Positions 18,484 through 26,911 are shown, counted from the stretch's first letter. The stretch is DNA of 64,000 bases from Ruminococcus turbiniformis (GCF_020687545.1 NZ_JAJEQX010000016.1:17027-81026); one strand, 5' to 3'. Notes: generated by a model from the letters alone, not told the origin. Numbers and translations: made by a program.

Positions 18484-18614
18484 GCCGGGGAGAGGGGGTT
18501 GTTTTCACCCGCGCTTTCACTCGGAACGCAGCGCAGCGGTACATAGGCGCGCAAAGAACGCGCGCCAAGTGCCGGCGCTGCTCTACGGGGTTCAAACACC
18601 CCCCTCTCCCCGGC
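18484..18614 (+). repeat. Structured 3'-UTR repeat element, copy 1 (downstream of tmcAL)
   Basis: The outer helix pairs 18484-18504 with 18594-18614 (20 of 21 positions). Inside, CAGCGC-AG-CGGTAC (18529-18542) pairs with GTGCCG-GCGCTG (18569-18580). The apical stem is GGCGCGC/GCGCGCC (18546-18552 and 18560-18566) with loop AAAGAAC. The conserved flanks are CTTTCACTCGGAACG on the left and CTCTACGGGGTTC on the right. Conservation with copy 3 runs about 30 nt past the outer helix (CTGGTCGCATCC here, CTGGACGCATCT there). An open frame crosses it, but I read it as RNA structure. I do not recognise the family. Confidence 0.85.
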
Positions 18615-18736
18615 TGGTCGCATCCGTTCACCTCGAAAATCTCATTAAAAAACCATAGAAAAGACAAGAACCTTAATCGAGATTTTTTACGACTGTTAAC
18701 TTTGGATATGTGAAAATACACCATTTCAGAAGAAGT

Positions 18737-18762
18737 GCCGGGACAAAACGCCCGGCTTTTTT
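18737..18762 (+). terminator. Terminator of the tmcAL transcript
   Basis: GCCGGG/CCCGGC with an 8-nt loop followed by T6. It gives tmcAL a 3' UTR of about 310 nt that contains repeat copy 1. A weaker AAAATCTC/GAGATTTTTT pair lies upstream (about 18636-18686). Confidence 0.8.
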
Positions 18763-18895
18763 ATGATACCCGTTTCCTGCTTTTAACAAAAACAATAACA
18801 GTTGATATACCAGTAGCAATACCGAATATATAAAACACTGTTCCTCTGGTATTATACTTTTCATCTTCTGGGTTTAACAAACATAAAAAAGCCAT
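18761..18895 (-). CDS. Possible small single-span membrane protein (44 aa)
   Basis: A minus-strand frame from ATG at 18895 encodes an acidic N-terminal part (LNPEDEKYNTRG), one hydrophobic span (VFYIFGIATGISTVIVFV) and a basic tail (KSRKRVS), the pattern of a small membrane protein or of the C-terminal tail of a lost longer one. There is no convincing Shine-Dalgarno. The DNA is more AT-rich than its neighbours, and the frame starts in one hairpin and stops at another. It could be a gene remnant. No function is proposed. Confidence 0.25.
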   Translation of the reverse strand: MAFLCLLNPEDEKYNTRGTVFYIFGIATGISTVIVFVKSRKRVS

Positions 18896-18952
18896 ACCCG
18901 AGAAACAAGTAGATTCTATTACTACATGTTTTCGAATATGGCTTTATTTTTT
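18891..18952. terminator. Long imperfect hairpin, probable terminator of the icd transcript
   Basis: GCCATA (18891-18896) pairs with TATGGC (18937-18942); inside it CGAgAAACA/TGTTTTCG and GTAG/CTAC also pair. T-rich tracts flank both sides (TTTATTTTTT on plus, TTTTTTATG on minus), so it may work in both directions. Confidence 0.6.
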
Positions 18953-19041
18953 AATGAAACCCTCTGCCTTTCACAGTCTGAAAAGCATCTTCTCCCAACT
19001 TTTCTGCTTTCATGCAGATTCTCGCGGGGTAAGTAGATGCG

Positions 19042-19180
19042 TCCAGCCGAAAGGGGGATGCTGGTTGAACCCCGTAAAGCAGCACCGGCACTTGGTGCGC
19101 GTCCTTTGCGCACCTATGTACCGCTGTGCTGCGTCCCGAACGAGAGTGTGGGTGAAACCAGCATTTCCCCTTTCGGCGGA
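19042..19180 (-). repeat. Structured 3'-UTR repeat element, copy 3 (downstream of icd)
   Basis: Minus-strand copy, 33 nt after the icd stop. The outer arms (19046-19066 and 19056-19177 side by side as GCCGAAAG.../...TTTCGGC, precisely 19046-19066 with 19156-19177) pair almost completely and share no sequence with the arms of copies 1 and 2. The core is CAGCAC-AG-CGGTAC with GTGCCG-GTGCTG, and the apical stem GGTGCGC/GCGCACC has loop AAAGGAC. A frame starting at ATG 19193 behind GGGAGG runs through it; this could be a fortuitous small ORF. Confidence 0.85.
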
Positions 19181-19213
19181 AGTATTCATTCACACCTCCC
19201 GCCAGATCCGCAC

Positions 19214-20410
19214 TTACAGTCTTTTCGCGATCGCCTTGATAAACTCTTCGCTGTTTAACACTGTCGGGTTCTCAATCGTCGTAATCAGGGCAAGATCCTT
19301 TGTCATCTCTCCCGCCTCAATCGTATCAATGGTCGCCTTCTCCAGTCTGTCAGCGAACTCCATCAGTTCCTTATTTCCGTCCAGCTCTCCTCTCTTTCTG
19401 AGAGCGCCTGTCCACGCGAAGATCGTTGCCACAGAGTTTGTGGATGTCTCCTCGCCCTTTAAGTGCTTGTAGTAGTGACGCTGCACGGTTCCGTGTGCCG
19501 CCTCGTACTCGTAATATCCCTCCGGGGAAACGAGAACAGATGTCATCATGGCAAGGGAGCCGAACGCGGAGGATACCATATCGCTCATCACGTCGCCGTC
19601 GTAGTTCTTGCATGCCCAGATGTAACCGCCCTCGGATTTCATCACACGGGCAACTGCGTCGTCGATCAGCGTATAGAAGTACTCGATTCCTGCCTCTTTG
19701 AATTTCTCCGCATACTCTGCGTCAAAGATCTCCTGGAAGATATCCTTGAATGTGTGGTCATACTTTTTGGAGATCGTATCCTTTGTGGCGAACCAGAGAT
19801 CCTGCTTTGTGTCAAGCGCATAGGTAAAGCAGCTTCTCGCAAAGCTTTCGATGGATTTGCTTAAGTTGTGTGTTCCCTGAACGATTCCCGGGCCGTCGAA
19901 TGTATGTACAAGCTCTTTTGTCTGGCTTCCGTCCTCAGCCGTGTACACAAGCTCTACCTTTCCTGCTGCCGGGATCTTCATCTCAACGCCTCTGTACACA
20001 TCGCCGTAGGCATGTCTTGCGATTGTGATGGGCTTTTTCCAGTTTTTCACGCAGGGCTCGATCCCTTTCACCACGATCGGCGCGCGGAATACGGTTCCGT
20101 CAAGGATGGCACGGATCGTTCCGTTGGGGCTCTTCCACATCTCTTTTAAGTCATACTCTTCCATACGGGCTGCATTCGGTGTGATTGTAGCGCATTTCAC
20201 AGCGACTTTGTATTTCTTTGTCGCCATGGCAGAGTCCACGGTAACCTGATCGTTTGTCTCGTTTCTGTGCTCGAGACCGAGGTCATAATACTCTGTCTTT
20301 AAATCAATATAAGGAAGGAGAAGATCGTCCTTGATCATCTTCCAGAGGATTCTTGTCATCTCGTCTCCGTCCATCTCCACAATCGGTGTCGTCATCCTGA
20401 TTTTTTCCAT
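19214..20410 (-). CDS. icd: NADP-dependent isocitrate dehydrogenase (eukaryote-like type)
   Basis: Oxidises isocitrate to 2-oxoglutarate and CO2. The 398-residue product belongs to the homodimeric IDH1-like subfamily, seen in [28 protein letters not shown] (substrate loop), [17 protein letters not shown] (metal site) and [12 protein letters not shown] chose the ATG at 20410 because AGGAGG is 10 nt upstream and the homologous region starts there; the frame is open to 20434. It is the last gene of the operon with the Re-citrate synthase-like gene and gntR. Together they would supply glutamate carbon through the oxidative branch, but no aconitase is in the window. Confidence 0.95.
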   Translation of the reverse strand: MEKIRMTTPIVEMDGDEMTRILWKMIKDDLLLPYIDLKTEYYDLGLEHRNETNDQVTVDSAMATKKYKVAVKCATITPNAARMEEYDLKEMWKSPNGTIRAILDGTVFRAPIVVKGIEPCVKNWKKPITIARHAYGDVYRGVEMKIPAAGKVELVYTAEDGSQTKELVHTFDGPGIVQGTHNLSKSIESFARSCFTYALDTKQDLWFATKDTISKKYDHTFKDIFQEIFDAEYAEKFKEAGIEYFYTLIDDAVARVMKSEGGYIWACKNYDGDVMSDMVSSAFGSLAMMTSVLVSPEGYYEYEAAHGTVQRHYYKHLKGEETSTNSVATIFAWTGALRKRGELDGNKELMEFADRLEKATIDTIEAGEMTKDLALITTIENPTVLNSEEFIKAIAKRL

Positions 20411-20582
20411 CTTTGCTGTACCTCCTGCTTTCACTGTCTTTTTTCTGCTTCCTGATTCTTCTTTTTCTTTCCTGATTTCTGATCTTTCAGGTTCTTCCTT
20501 TTCTCTTCCGGATCTTTCAGGTTCTTCCTTTTTCCTTTTTCTCCGGTCCGATGTTATTTCCCGAACCTGTCCTCCGGCATGT

Positions 20583-21254
20583 TTACTCCGGAGTTCTCTG
20601 AAATCCCTGCTTCTTCAGATTTTCCATCACGTGCAGAATATGCTCGTTGGCAAGCTGCTCCGCCATATCGGCGTCCCGCTCTTTCACGGCTCTTAAGATC
20701 TGCCTGTGCTCGCGGATCGATTTTCTCGCCCGCTCCTCCGAGACAATGGACGATCTTCTCGCCATCTGCACATAGTTGTGGAAGTCTGTGAGAACTCTGC
20801 TTAAAATGCGGCTTCCTGACGCCTCGTAGAGGATGGCGTGAAACCTGGAATCAAGCGCCGCCACCTGCTCCGCGTTAAACCCGCTCTCTCTGTTCATCTG
20901 AAATTCAGAGAGAAGGAGCGTCTCTTCCAGTTCATCCAGCTGCTCCTGGGTGATATGCTCTGTCGCCCATCCGGCGCAGAGTCCTTCGAGCATGGACCGG
21001 ATCACGTAAATATCCCAGATATCTTTGTTCGAGATCCCTGTCACATACGCACCCCGGTTCGGAATAATGGTGACGAGTCCTTCCAGCTCAAGCTGGCGAA
21101 GCGCCTCCCTCACCGGTGTGCGGCTCACACCCAGTTCTTTTCCGATGGTATTCTCCCGAAGTTCGTCGTTTTCTCTGTATTTTCCGTTCAGTATGTCCTC
21201 ACGGATTTTCTGAAAGACACGTCCTCCGAGGGAATGATCCTGATATTCTTCCAT
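20583..21254 (-). CDS. GntR family (FCD-type) transcriptional regulator
   Basis: A 223-residue regulator. Residues 10-75 form the winged helix-turn-helix ([10 protein letters not shown], then [19 protein letters not shown]). The C-terminal part is an all-helical FCD ligand domain with candidate metal ligands ([26 protein letters not shown]). FCD regulators usually bind short palindromes and respond to organic acids. It lies between the Re-citrate synthase-like gene and icd, 16 nt after the former, and its operator is probably the palindrome at 22734-22759. Citrate or a related acid is a reasonable but unproven ligand. Confidence 0.9.
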   Translation of the reverse strand: MEEYQDHSLGGRVFQKIREDILNGKYRENDELRENTIGKELGVSRTPVREALRQLELEGLVTIIPNRGAYVTGISNKDIWDIYVIRSMLEGLCAGWATEHITQEQLDELEETLLLSEFQMNRESGFNAEQVAALDSRFHAILYEASGSRILSRVLTDFHNYVQMARRSSIVSEERARKSIREHRQILRAVKERDADMAEQLANEHILHVMENLKKQGFQRTPE

Positions 21255-21270
21255 ATTGGAGACCTCCCGG

Positions 21271-22659
21271 TTACAATGTCATATGCAGTTCTTTACACAC
21301 ACTGTCTATTTTGTCAACTAATTCCTCATCTGTCAAGACCGTAACGCGCCCGTCTTCGTATTCTTTGTCAACCCACTCTTTGATCCTCTTCACCAGTTCC
21401 GAGTTTTTATCGACCTGTCTCTCTCCGGACAGTTTGTAGTATGCGTTAATCCAGTATGCGATCCCCGCAGCGCCGGACGTGTTTGAGACAGATACAAGGG
21501 CCGGACGGTTTAAAAACTTTTCCGTATCAAAGATATTGTAGATCTCCTCGTTTTTCAGCATTCCGTCCGCGTGGATTCCCGCTCTCGTCACATTAAAATT
21601 CTTTCCCACAAAAGGCGTCCTTGACGGAATGTGATAGCCGATCTCTTTCTCGTAATACTCTGCCAGCTCCGTGATCACGGTTGTGTCCATCCCGTCCAGC
21701 GTGCCGCGCAGCTGCGCGTACTCGAAGACCATCGCCTCAAGCGGGGTGTTTCCGGTGCGCTCACCGATTCCGAACAGAGAGCAGTTTACGCCGCACGCCC
21801 CGTACAGCCAGGCTGTCGTAGAATTGTTGACCGCTTTGTAGAAGTCATTGTGTCCGTGGAACTCGATCAGCTCGCTGGGAACACCGGCATGCGTCATCAG
21901 GCCGTAGATAATACCCGGTATGGATCTTGGGATCACAGCTCCCGGGAAGTTCACACCGTACCCCATCGTATCGCAGACGCGGATTTTCACCGGGATTCCG
22001 TACTCTTCCATCAGCTTCATCAGCTCCAGGCAGAAAGGGATAACAAACCCGTAAATATCGGACCGGGTGATATCTTCAAGATGGCATCTCGGACGGACTC
22101 CCGTCTCCATACACTCTCTGACAACAGAAAGGTAGTGATCCAGCGCCTGTCTGCGGGTCATTTTCAGTTTATAGAAAATATGATAATCGGAGCAGCTTAC
22201 GAGGATTCCCGTCTCCTTTAAGCCGATCTCTTTTACCAGTTCAAAATCCTTTTTGCTCGCCCGGATCCAGCTCGTCACTTCCGGAAACTCATATCCTTTC
22301 TCAAGGCAGCGGTACACTGCGTCCCTGTCCTTTTTGCTGTACAGGAAGAACTCACTCTGCCGGATCTTTCCGTTGGGGCCTCCGAGACGGTGCAGATAAT
22401 CATAGATCGTCACGATCTGATCCGTCGTGTACGGAGCCCGTGACTGCTGCCCGTCGCGGAACGTCGTGTCCGTGATCCAGATCTCATCCGGCATATGGTG
22501 GGGGACAATCCTGTCGTTGAATGCGATCTTCGGTATCTCATCGTACCGGAACAGATTGCGGAACACATTGGGGGTTTCCACATCTGCGAGCTGATACATA
22601 TGCTCTTCCAGTTCCAGGAGATTTGTGTGTCTGTTTAAATATACTTTTCTTTCTTCCAA
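21271..22659 (-). CDS. Citrate (Re)-synthase-like enzyme of the isopropylmalate/homocitrate synthase superfamily
   Basis: A 462-residue Claisen-type condensing enzyme with a DRE-TIM barrel: ITDTTFRDGQQSRAPYT, the metal site EFHGHNDFYKAVNN and FGIGERTGNTPLEAM. The start is TTG at 22659, 10 nt after AAGGAGG; in-frame ATGs further up lie in the promoter. TFRDGQQS rather than TLRDGEQSPG, and the lack of a LeuA regulatory domain, point away from classical 2-isopropylmalate synthase. The operon with icd supports citrate Re-synthase, as known from Clostridium kluyveri. Homocitrate or isopropylmalate synthase remain possible since leuB is encoded 6 kb away. Confidence 0.75.
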   Translation of the reverse strand: MEERKVYLNRHTNLLELEEHMYQLADVETPNVFRNLFRYDEIPKIAFNDRIVPHHMPDEIWITDTTFRDGQQSRAPYTTDQIVTIYDYLHRLGGPNGKIRQSEFFLYSKKDRDAVYRCLEKGYEFPEVTSWIRASKKDFELVKEIGLKETGILVSCSDYHIFYKLKMTRRQALDHYLSVVRECMETGVRPRCHLEDITRSDIYGFVIPFCLELMKLMEEYGIPVKIRVCDTMGYGVNFPGAVIPRSIPGIIYGLMTHAGVPSELIEFHGHNDFYKAVNNSTTAWLYGACGVNCSLFGIGERTGNTPLEAMVFEYAQLRGTLDGMDTTVITELAEYYEKEIGYHIPSRTPFVGKNFNVTRAGIHADGMLKNEEIYNIFDTEKFLNRPALVSVSNTSGAAGIAYWINAYYKLSGERQVDKNSELVKRIKEWVDKEYEDGRVTVLTDEELVDKIDSVCKELHMTL

Positions 22660-22733
22660 CTTCGTGTTTCCTCCTTGTGCTCTCCCGCCGTCCAGTCTGA
22701 GGATCACAGCTCTCCGGCACGGATTTTGTATTT

Positions 22734-22769
22734 TTGTATAATTGTATACATTTATACAAATTTTGTCAA
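22734..22769 (-). promoter_or_regulatory. Promoter and palindromic operator of the Re-citrate synthase-gntR-icd operon
   Basis: Minus strand: TTGACA (22764-22769), a 17-nt spacer and TACAAT (22741-22746). A 26-nt palindrome (22734-22759) with arms TTGTATAA and TTATACAA around TGTATACA covers the spacer and -10 box; 24 of 26 positions are symmetric. This layout suits repression by the GntR protein encoded in the operon (inference). Confidence 0.8.
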
Positions 22770-22847
22770 TCCTGAAAATGTATCTATTTTCGAACATCCT
22801 TCCCCGGACTTTCACCCGCCGTCGCTGGCACAAACAGGCAAAAAGTC

Positions 22848-22895
22848 AAAAAAATGCTGCCGCATCCGCGATTTGAAAATCACAGATGCGGCAGC
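22848..22895 (-). terminator. Terminator of the leuB-ilvD-ilvB-serC-serA operon
   Basis: An 11-bp stem GCTGCCGCATC/GATGCGGCAGC with an inner GATTT/AATC pairing is followed by ATTTTTTT on the minus strand, about 30 nt after the serA stop. Confidence 0.88.
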
Positions 22896-22925
22896 AAGAA
22901 ATCTGCACTCAATAATATTCCGGTA

Positions 22926-24089
22926 TTACCGGATCACACGCACTTTTAATACGCCGTCGATGGAGGAGAGCCGCTCCTCAAGCTCTGCGGACACATCCGT
23001 GTCCACGTCGATCATCGTGTACGCATACTCTTTCCTGCTCTTGTTTGTCATCAGAGCAATATTCATATTCTTATCGGCCAGAAGCCCTGTAAACTGTCCG
23101 AGCATGTTCGGGATATTTCTGTGGAGAATGGTAATTCTCTCTCCCTCGCCCTTTTCACCCATGTTGCAGTCCGGATAATTGACAGAATGGGTAATGTTTC
23201 CATTCTCAAGGAAATCCCTTAACTCTGCGGCAGCCATCTGCGCGCAGTTGTCCTCGGACTCCTCTGTGGATGCTCCGAGGTGCGGAATCACGATGGCGCC
23301 TTTCACGCCGACGATCTCCTTTGTCGGGAAATCCGTCACATAGCAGCGCACTTTTCCGGATACGAGGGCGTCCACGATGTCCTCCTGGTTGACAAGCACG
23401 TCTCTTGCAAGGTTTAAGATAACAACGCCGTCCTTCATCAGACTGATGGCGTGTTTGTTGATCATCCCTTTTGTGTCCTCGAGAGCGGGAACATGAACCG
23501 TGATGTAATCGCACTCTTTGTACAGTTCATCCACTGTCTTCGCGTGATGGATGTTGCGGGAAAGTCTCCATGCGGAATCAACGGATACATACGGGTCATA
23601 TCCGTACACATCCATTCCCAGATGAACCGCCGCGTTCGCCACAAGCACACCGATGGCTCCAAGACCGATCACGCCCAGCTTCTTTCCCTGAAGCTCTGTT
23701 CCGGCAAATGCCTTTTTCTTTTTCTCCGTAATCTTGGCAATATCGCCGTCCTCTTCATACTCCTGCACCCAGTTGATGCCGCCGATGATATCTCTCGCCG
23801 CGAGAAGCATTCCGGCGATGGCGAGTTCCTTTACGCCGTTGGCATTGGCGCCCGGCGTGTTGAACACGACAATCCCCTCGTCCGCGCAGCGGTCCAGAGG
23901 GATATTGTTTACTCCCGCTCCCGCGCGCGCGATCGCTTTTAAGTTCTTCCCGAATTCCATGTCATGCATTTTGGCGCTGCGCACAAGGATCGCATCCGCT
24001 TCTGCCGCGTCTTCCGTTTTCACATAATTTTCGTCCAGCTGATCCAGTCCCACCTGTGAGATCGGATTGAGGCAATGATATTTATACAT
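22926..24089 (-). CDS. serA: D-3-phosphoglycerate dehydrogenase
   Basis: First enzyme of serine synthesis; it oxidises 3-phosphoglycerate with NAD. The 387-residue form has the NAD-binding GVIGLGAIGVLVAN, the catalytic Arg in NLARDVLV, Glu in DFPTKE and His in IPHLGASTEESEDN. A C-terminal ACT domain follows (about 315-387, NMNIALMTNKSRKEYAY), which in the family often senses serine. The ATG at 24089 lies 1 nt after the serC stop, with GAGGAG inside the serC end, so the two are translationally coupled. Confidence 0.95.
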   Translation of the reverse strand: MYKYHCLNPISQVGLDQLDENYVKTEDAAEADAILVRSAKMHDMEFGKNLKAIARAGAGVNNIPLDRCADEGIVVFNTPGANANGVKELAIAGMLLAARDIIGGINWVQEYEEDGDIAKITEKKKKAFAGTELQGKKLGVIGLGAIGVLVANAAVHLGMDVYGYDPYVSVDSAWRLSRNIHHAKTVDELYKECDYITVHVPALEDTKGMINKHAISLMKDGVVILNLARDVLVNQEDIVDALVSGKVRCYVTDFPTKEIVGVKGAIVIPHLGASTEESEDNCAQMAAAELRDFLENGNITHSVNYPDCNMGEKGEGERITILHRNIPNMLGQFTGLLADKNMNIALMTNKSRKEYAYTMIDVDTDVSAELEERLSSIDGVLKVRVIR

Positions 24090-24090
24090 T

Positions 24091-25173
24091 TTACAGATTC
24101 TCCTCTTCAAACTTTTTCATAAAATCAACAAGCGCCACAACGCCCTCGTACGGCATTGCATTGTAGATGCTCGCGCGCATTCCGCCCACGGTTCTGTGTC
24201 CCTTTAAGTTCTCAAGTCCTGCTGCCTTCGCCTCTTTGACGAATTTCGCATCCAGGTCCGCATCACCTGTGACAAACGGCACGTTCATAAGCGATCTGTC
24301 TTTCGCCACAACAGTACCCTTGAACAGCCTGCTCTGGTCAAGATAGTCGTAGAGCACTTTCGCCTTTTTCTCGTTTCTTTCTTTCATCGCTTCCAGGCCG
24401 CCCTGTTTCTTGATCCACTGGAACACTTTGCCGCAGATATAGATGCCGTATGCCGGCGGCGTGTTGTACAGTGATTTTGCGTCCGCATGCGTCTTGTATG
24501 TAAGCATGGTCGGCGTTCCCGGAAGGACATCCTCTGTGATCAGATCCTCGCGGATAATCACAATAACCACGCCTGCAGGTCCGATATTTTTCTGAACGCC
24601 GCCGTAGATGATTCCGTATTTTGTCACATCCACCGGCTCGGACAGGAAGCAGGAAGACACGTCAGCTACCAGTGTTTTTCCTTTTGTGTTCGGAAGCTCT
24701 TTAAACTTCGTCCCGTAGATCGTGTTGTTCTCGCAGATATATACATAATCCGCGTCCTCGGACACCGGAAGATCGGAACAGTCCGGAATGTAGGAGAATG
24801 TCTTATCCTCGGAAGACGCGATCCGGTTTACCTTTCCGTACTTTTCCGCTTCTTTTGCGGCTTTTTTCGCCCACTGTCCTGTCACGATATAGTCCGCGAC
24901 CCGGTTCTTCATCAGGTTCATGGGGATCATGGCAAACTGCTGGGACGCCCCGCCCTGAAGGAAAAGCACTCTGTAGTTGTCCGGAATATTCATCAGGTCA
25001 CGGAGATCCTGTTCTGCTGTTGTGATAATCTCCTCGAACGCTTTGGATCGGTGGCTCATCTCCATCACGGACATACCGGTTCCCCTGTAATCCAGCATCT
25101 CCTCTGCCGCCTCTCTCAACACTTCCTCCGGCAGCACAGCCGGTCCTGCCGAAAAGTTATACACTCTGCTCAT
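24091..25173 (-). CDS. serC: Phosphoserine aminotransferase
   Basis: A PLP aminotransferase making phosphoserine from 3-phosphohydroxypyruvate and glutamate. The 360-residue product begins MSRVYNFSAGPAVLPEEVL, includes LLFLQGGASQQFAM-like sequence (VLFLQGGASQQFAMIP) and the PLP lysine in YGGVQKNIGPAG. The start at 25173 follows AGGAGG; the frame is open seven codons further up. It lies between ilvB and serA. Confidence 0.96.
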   Translation of the reverse strand: MSRVYNFSAGPAVLPEEVLREAAEEMLDYRGTGMSVMEMSHRSKAFEEIITTAEQDLRDLMNIPDNYRVLFLQGGASQQFAMIPMNLMKNRVADYIVTGQWAKKAAKEAEKYGKVNRIASSEDKTFSYIPDCSDLPVSEDADYVYICENNTIYGTKFKELPNTKGKTLVADVSSCFLSEPVDVTKYGIIYGGVQKNIGPAGVVIVIIREDLITEDVLPGTPTMLTYKTHADAKSLYNTPPAYGIYICGKVFQWIKKQGGLEAMKERNEKKAKVLYDYLDQSRLFKGTVVAKDRSLMNVPFVTGDADLDAKFVKEAKAAGLENLKGHRTVGGMRASIYNAMPYEGVVALVDFMKKFEEENL

Positions 25174-25209
25174 TTTCCTTACCTCCTGCTTCATCTTGAA
25201 AATAGGTCA

Positions 25210-26889
25210 TTATTTATTTTTCAGGTCATCCTCGTCGAAGGCCTCTTTGATATCAGCCCCCGGGGCAACCATTGGCCACACTTTGTCATCGCTGTCGATC
25301 TGACAGTCGATCAGCACCGGCTTATTCAGCGTCAGCGCCTTCGCAAACGCCTCCCGGAATTCCTCCTGCGACTCTGCGCGGATTCCCTCGGCTCCCATAG
25401 CTTCGGCCATCTTCACAAAGTCCACGGCATCCCGCAGCACGGTAGCGGAATACCTTTCATCGTAGAAAAGATCCTGCCACTGGCGCACCATACCGAGTAC
25501 ATGATTGTTGATCACCACTTCAATAACCGGGATATTATGTCTCACCGCTGTGGCAAGTTCATTCATGTTCATGCGCAGACAGCCGTCCCCGGCGATGTTC
25601 ACGACGGTCTTCTCCGGACAGCCGACCTTCGCTCCCATGGCGGCTCCGAGGCCGTATCCCATAGTTCCCAGACCTCCGGATGTGAGAAGGGTACGCGGCT
25701 TTGTAAACCTGTAATACTGCGCGGCCCACATCTGGTGCTGCCCCACTTCCGTAACAATCAGAGCGTCCCCTTTTGTCTGCCGGTAAATCTCCTCCACCAC
25801 AAACGGACCTGTCAGTGCGTCCGTATGGTATTTAAGAGGGTACTTTTCCTTGTACTGCTGTATCTTCTCAAGCCACTCGGAATGATCCTGCTGTTTTAAA
25901 TTCCTGTTGATGATCTTTAATACTTCCCGGATATCTCCGACAATCTCTTCCGTGACAATCACGTTTTTATTGATCTCTACGGGATCGATATCGATCTGAA
26001 GGATCTTCGCGTTCTTTGCGAAAGTCTCCGTGTTTCCCGTCACACGGTCGCTGAACCTGGATCCCAGCACGACAAGCAGATCACACTCGCTGACTCCGTA
26101 GTTGGACGTCTTTGTCCCGTGCATTCCAAGCATTCCCGTATAGTGGGAATCGGTTCCCGGAAAAGCTCCCTTCCCCATGAGCGTATCCGCAACCGGCGCG
26201 TCCAGCTTCCGGACAAACTCCCGGATCTCCTCGCTGGCACCGGAGAGCACCGCGCCTCCGCCAACGAAGACATAGGGACGCTCCGCGGATTCCAGCATGG
26301 AGAGCGCGCGGGAAATTCCCTCGTCACTCACCTGTGAGATGTCAGGAGTGACTTTGCCAAGCTCTTCTCTCTCATACTCTGTCACCGCCGCCGTGACGTC
26401 TTTTGGAATATCCACGAGCACAGGGCCCGGGCGTCCGGTTCTTGCGATCCGGAACGCCTTTCTTATCGTGTCCGCCAGTTTTGTCACGTCTTTTACAATA
26501 AAACTGTATTTTGTAATCGGCATCGTAATTCCTGTAATGTCAATCTCCTGGAAACTGTCTTTTCCAAGAAGCGACACGCCCACATTGCAGGTGATCGCCA
26601 CAATCGGGATGGAATCCATATAAGCCGTTGCAATGCCTGTCACAAGGTTAGTCGCGCCCGGCCCGCTCGTAGCCAGACACACGCCCACTTTTCCGGTGGC
26701 ACGCGCGTACCCGTCCGCCGCATGAGACGCTCCCTGTTCGTGGGAGGTCAGAATATGGCGGATCTCATCCCGGTGTTTGTAGAGCTCGTCATATACGTTT
26801 AATATGGCGCCGCCGGGATAGCCGAACACGGTATCCACGCCCTGCTCTTTCAGGCATTCTATTACTATCTCAGATCCGTTTAACTGCAT
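25210..26889 (-). CDS. ilvB: Acetolactate synthase, large (catalytic) subunit
   Basis: A TPP enzyme condensing two pyruvates to 2-acetolactate, or pyruvate with 2-oxobutanoate, for branched-chain amino acids. The 559-residue protein has VFGYPGGAILNVYDEL, the catalytic Glu in LTSHEQGASHAADGYAR and the TPP motif NIAGDGCLRMNMNELAT. Start: GGAGG 9 nt before the ATG. It follows ilvD by 22 nt. The regulatory subunit gene ilvN is not next to it; serC follows instead. Confidence 0.96.
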   Translation of the reverse strand: MQLNGSEIVIECLKEQGVDTVFGYPGGAILNVYDELYKHRDEIRHILTSHEQGASHAADGYARATGKVGVCLATSGPGATNLVTGIATAYMDSIPIVAITCNVGVSLLGKDSFQEIDITGITMPITKYSFIVKDVTKLADTIRKAFRIARTGRPGPVLVDIPKDVTAAVTEYEREELGKVTPDISQVSDEGISRALSMLESAERPYVFVGGGAVLSGASEEIREFVRKLDAPVADTLMGKGAFPGTDSHYTGMLGMHGTKTSNYGVSECDLLVVLGSRFSDRVTGNTETFAKNAKILQIDIDPVEINKNVIVTEEIVGDIREVLKIINRNLKQQDHSEWLEKIQQYKEKYPLKYHTDALTGPFVVEEIYRQTKGDALIVTEVGQHQMWAAQYYRFTKPRTLLTSGGLGTMGYGLGAAMGAKVGCPEKTVVNIAGDGCLRMNMNELATAVRHNIPVIEVVINNHVLGMVRQWQDLFYDERYSATVLRDAVDFVKMAEAMGAEGIRAESQEEFREAFAKALTLNKPVLIDCQIDSDDKVWPMVAPGADIKEAFDEDDLKNK

Positions 26890-26911
26890 GCTGTACTTCC
26901 TCCGCTGTTCT

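Noticed and set aside
18573..18610. GGGGTTCAAAC in repeat copy 1 resembles a tRNA T-loop
   Set aside because: No acceptor or anticodon arm can be built around it, and copy 2 lacks the sequence; it is part of the repeat's own pairing.
18484..19180. The repeat copies as a MITE or IS remnant
   Set aside because: A MITE would have conserved terminal inverted repeats and target duplications; here the terminal arms differ fully between copies while the centre is conserved. Not excluded, but less likely.
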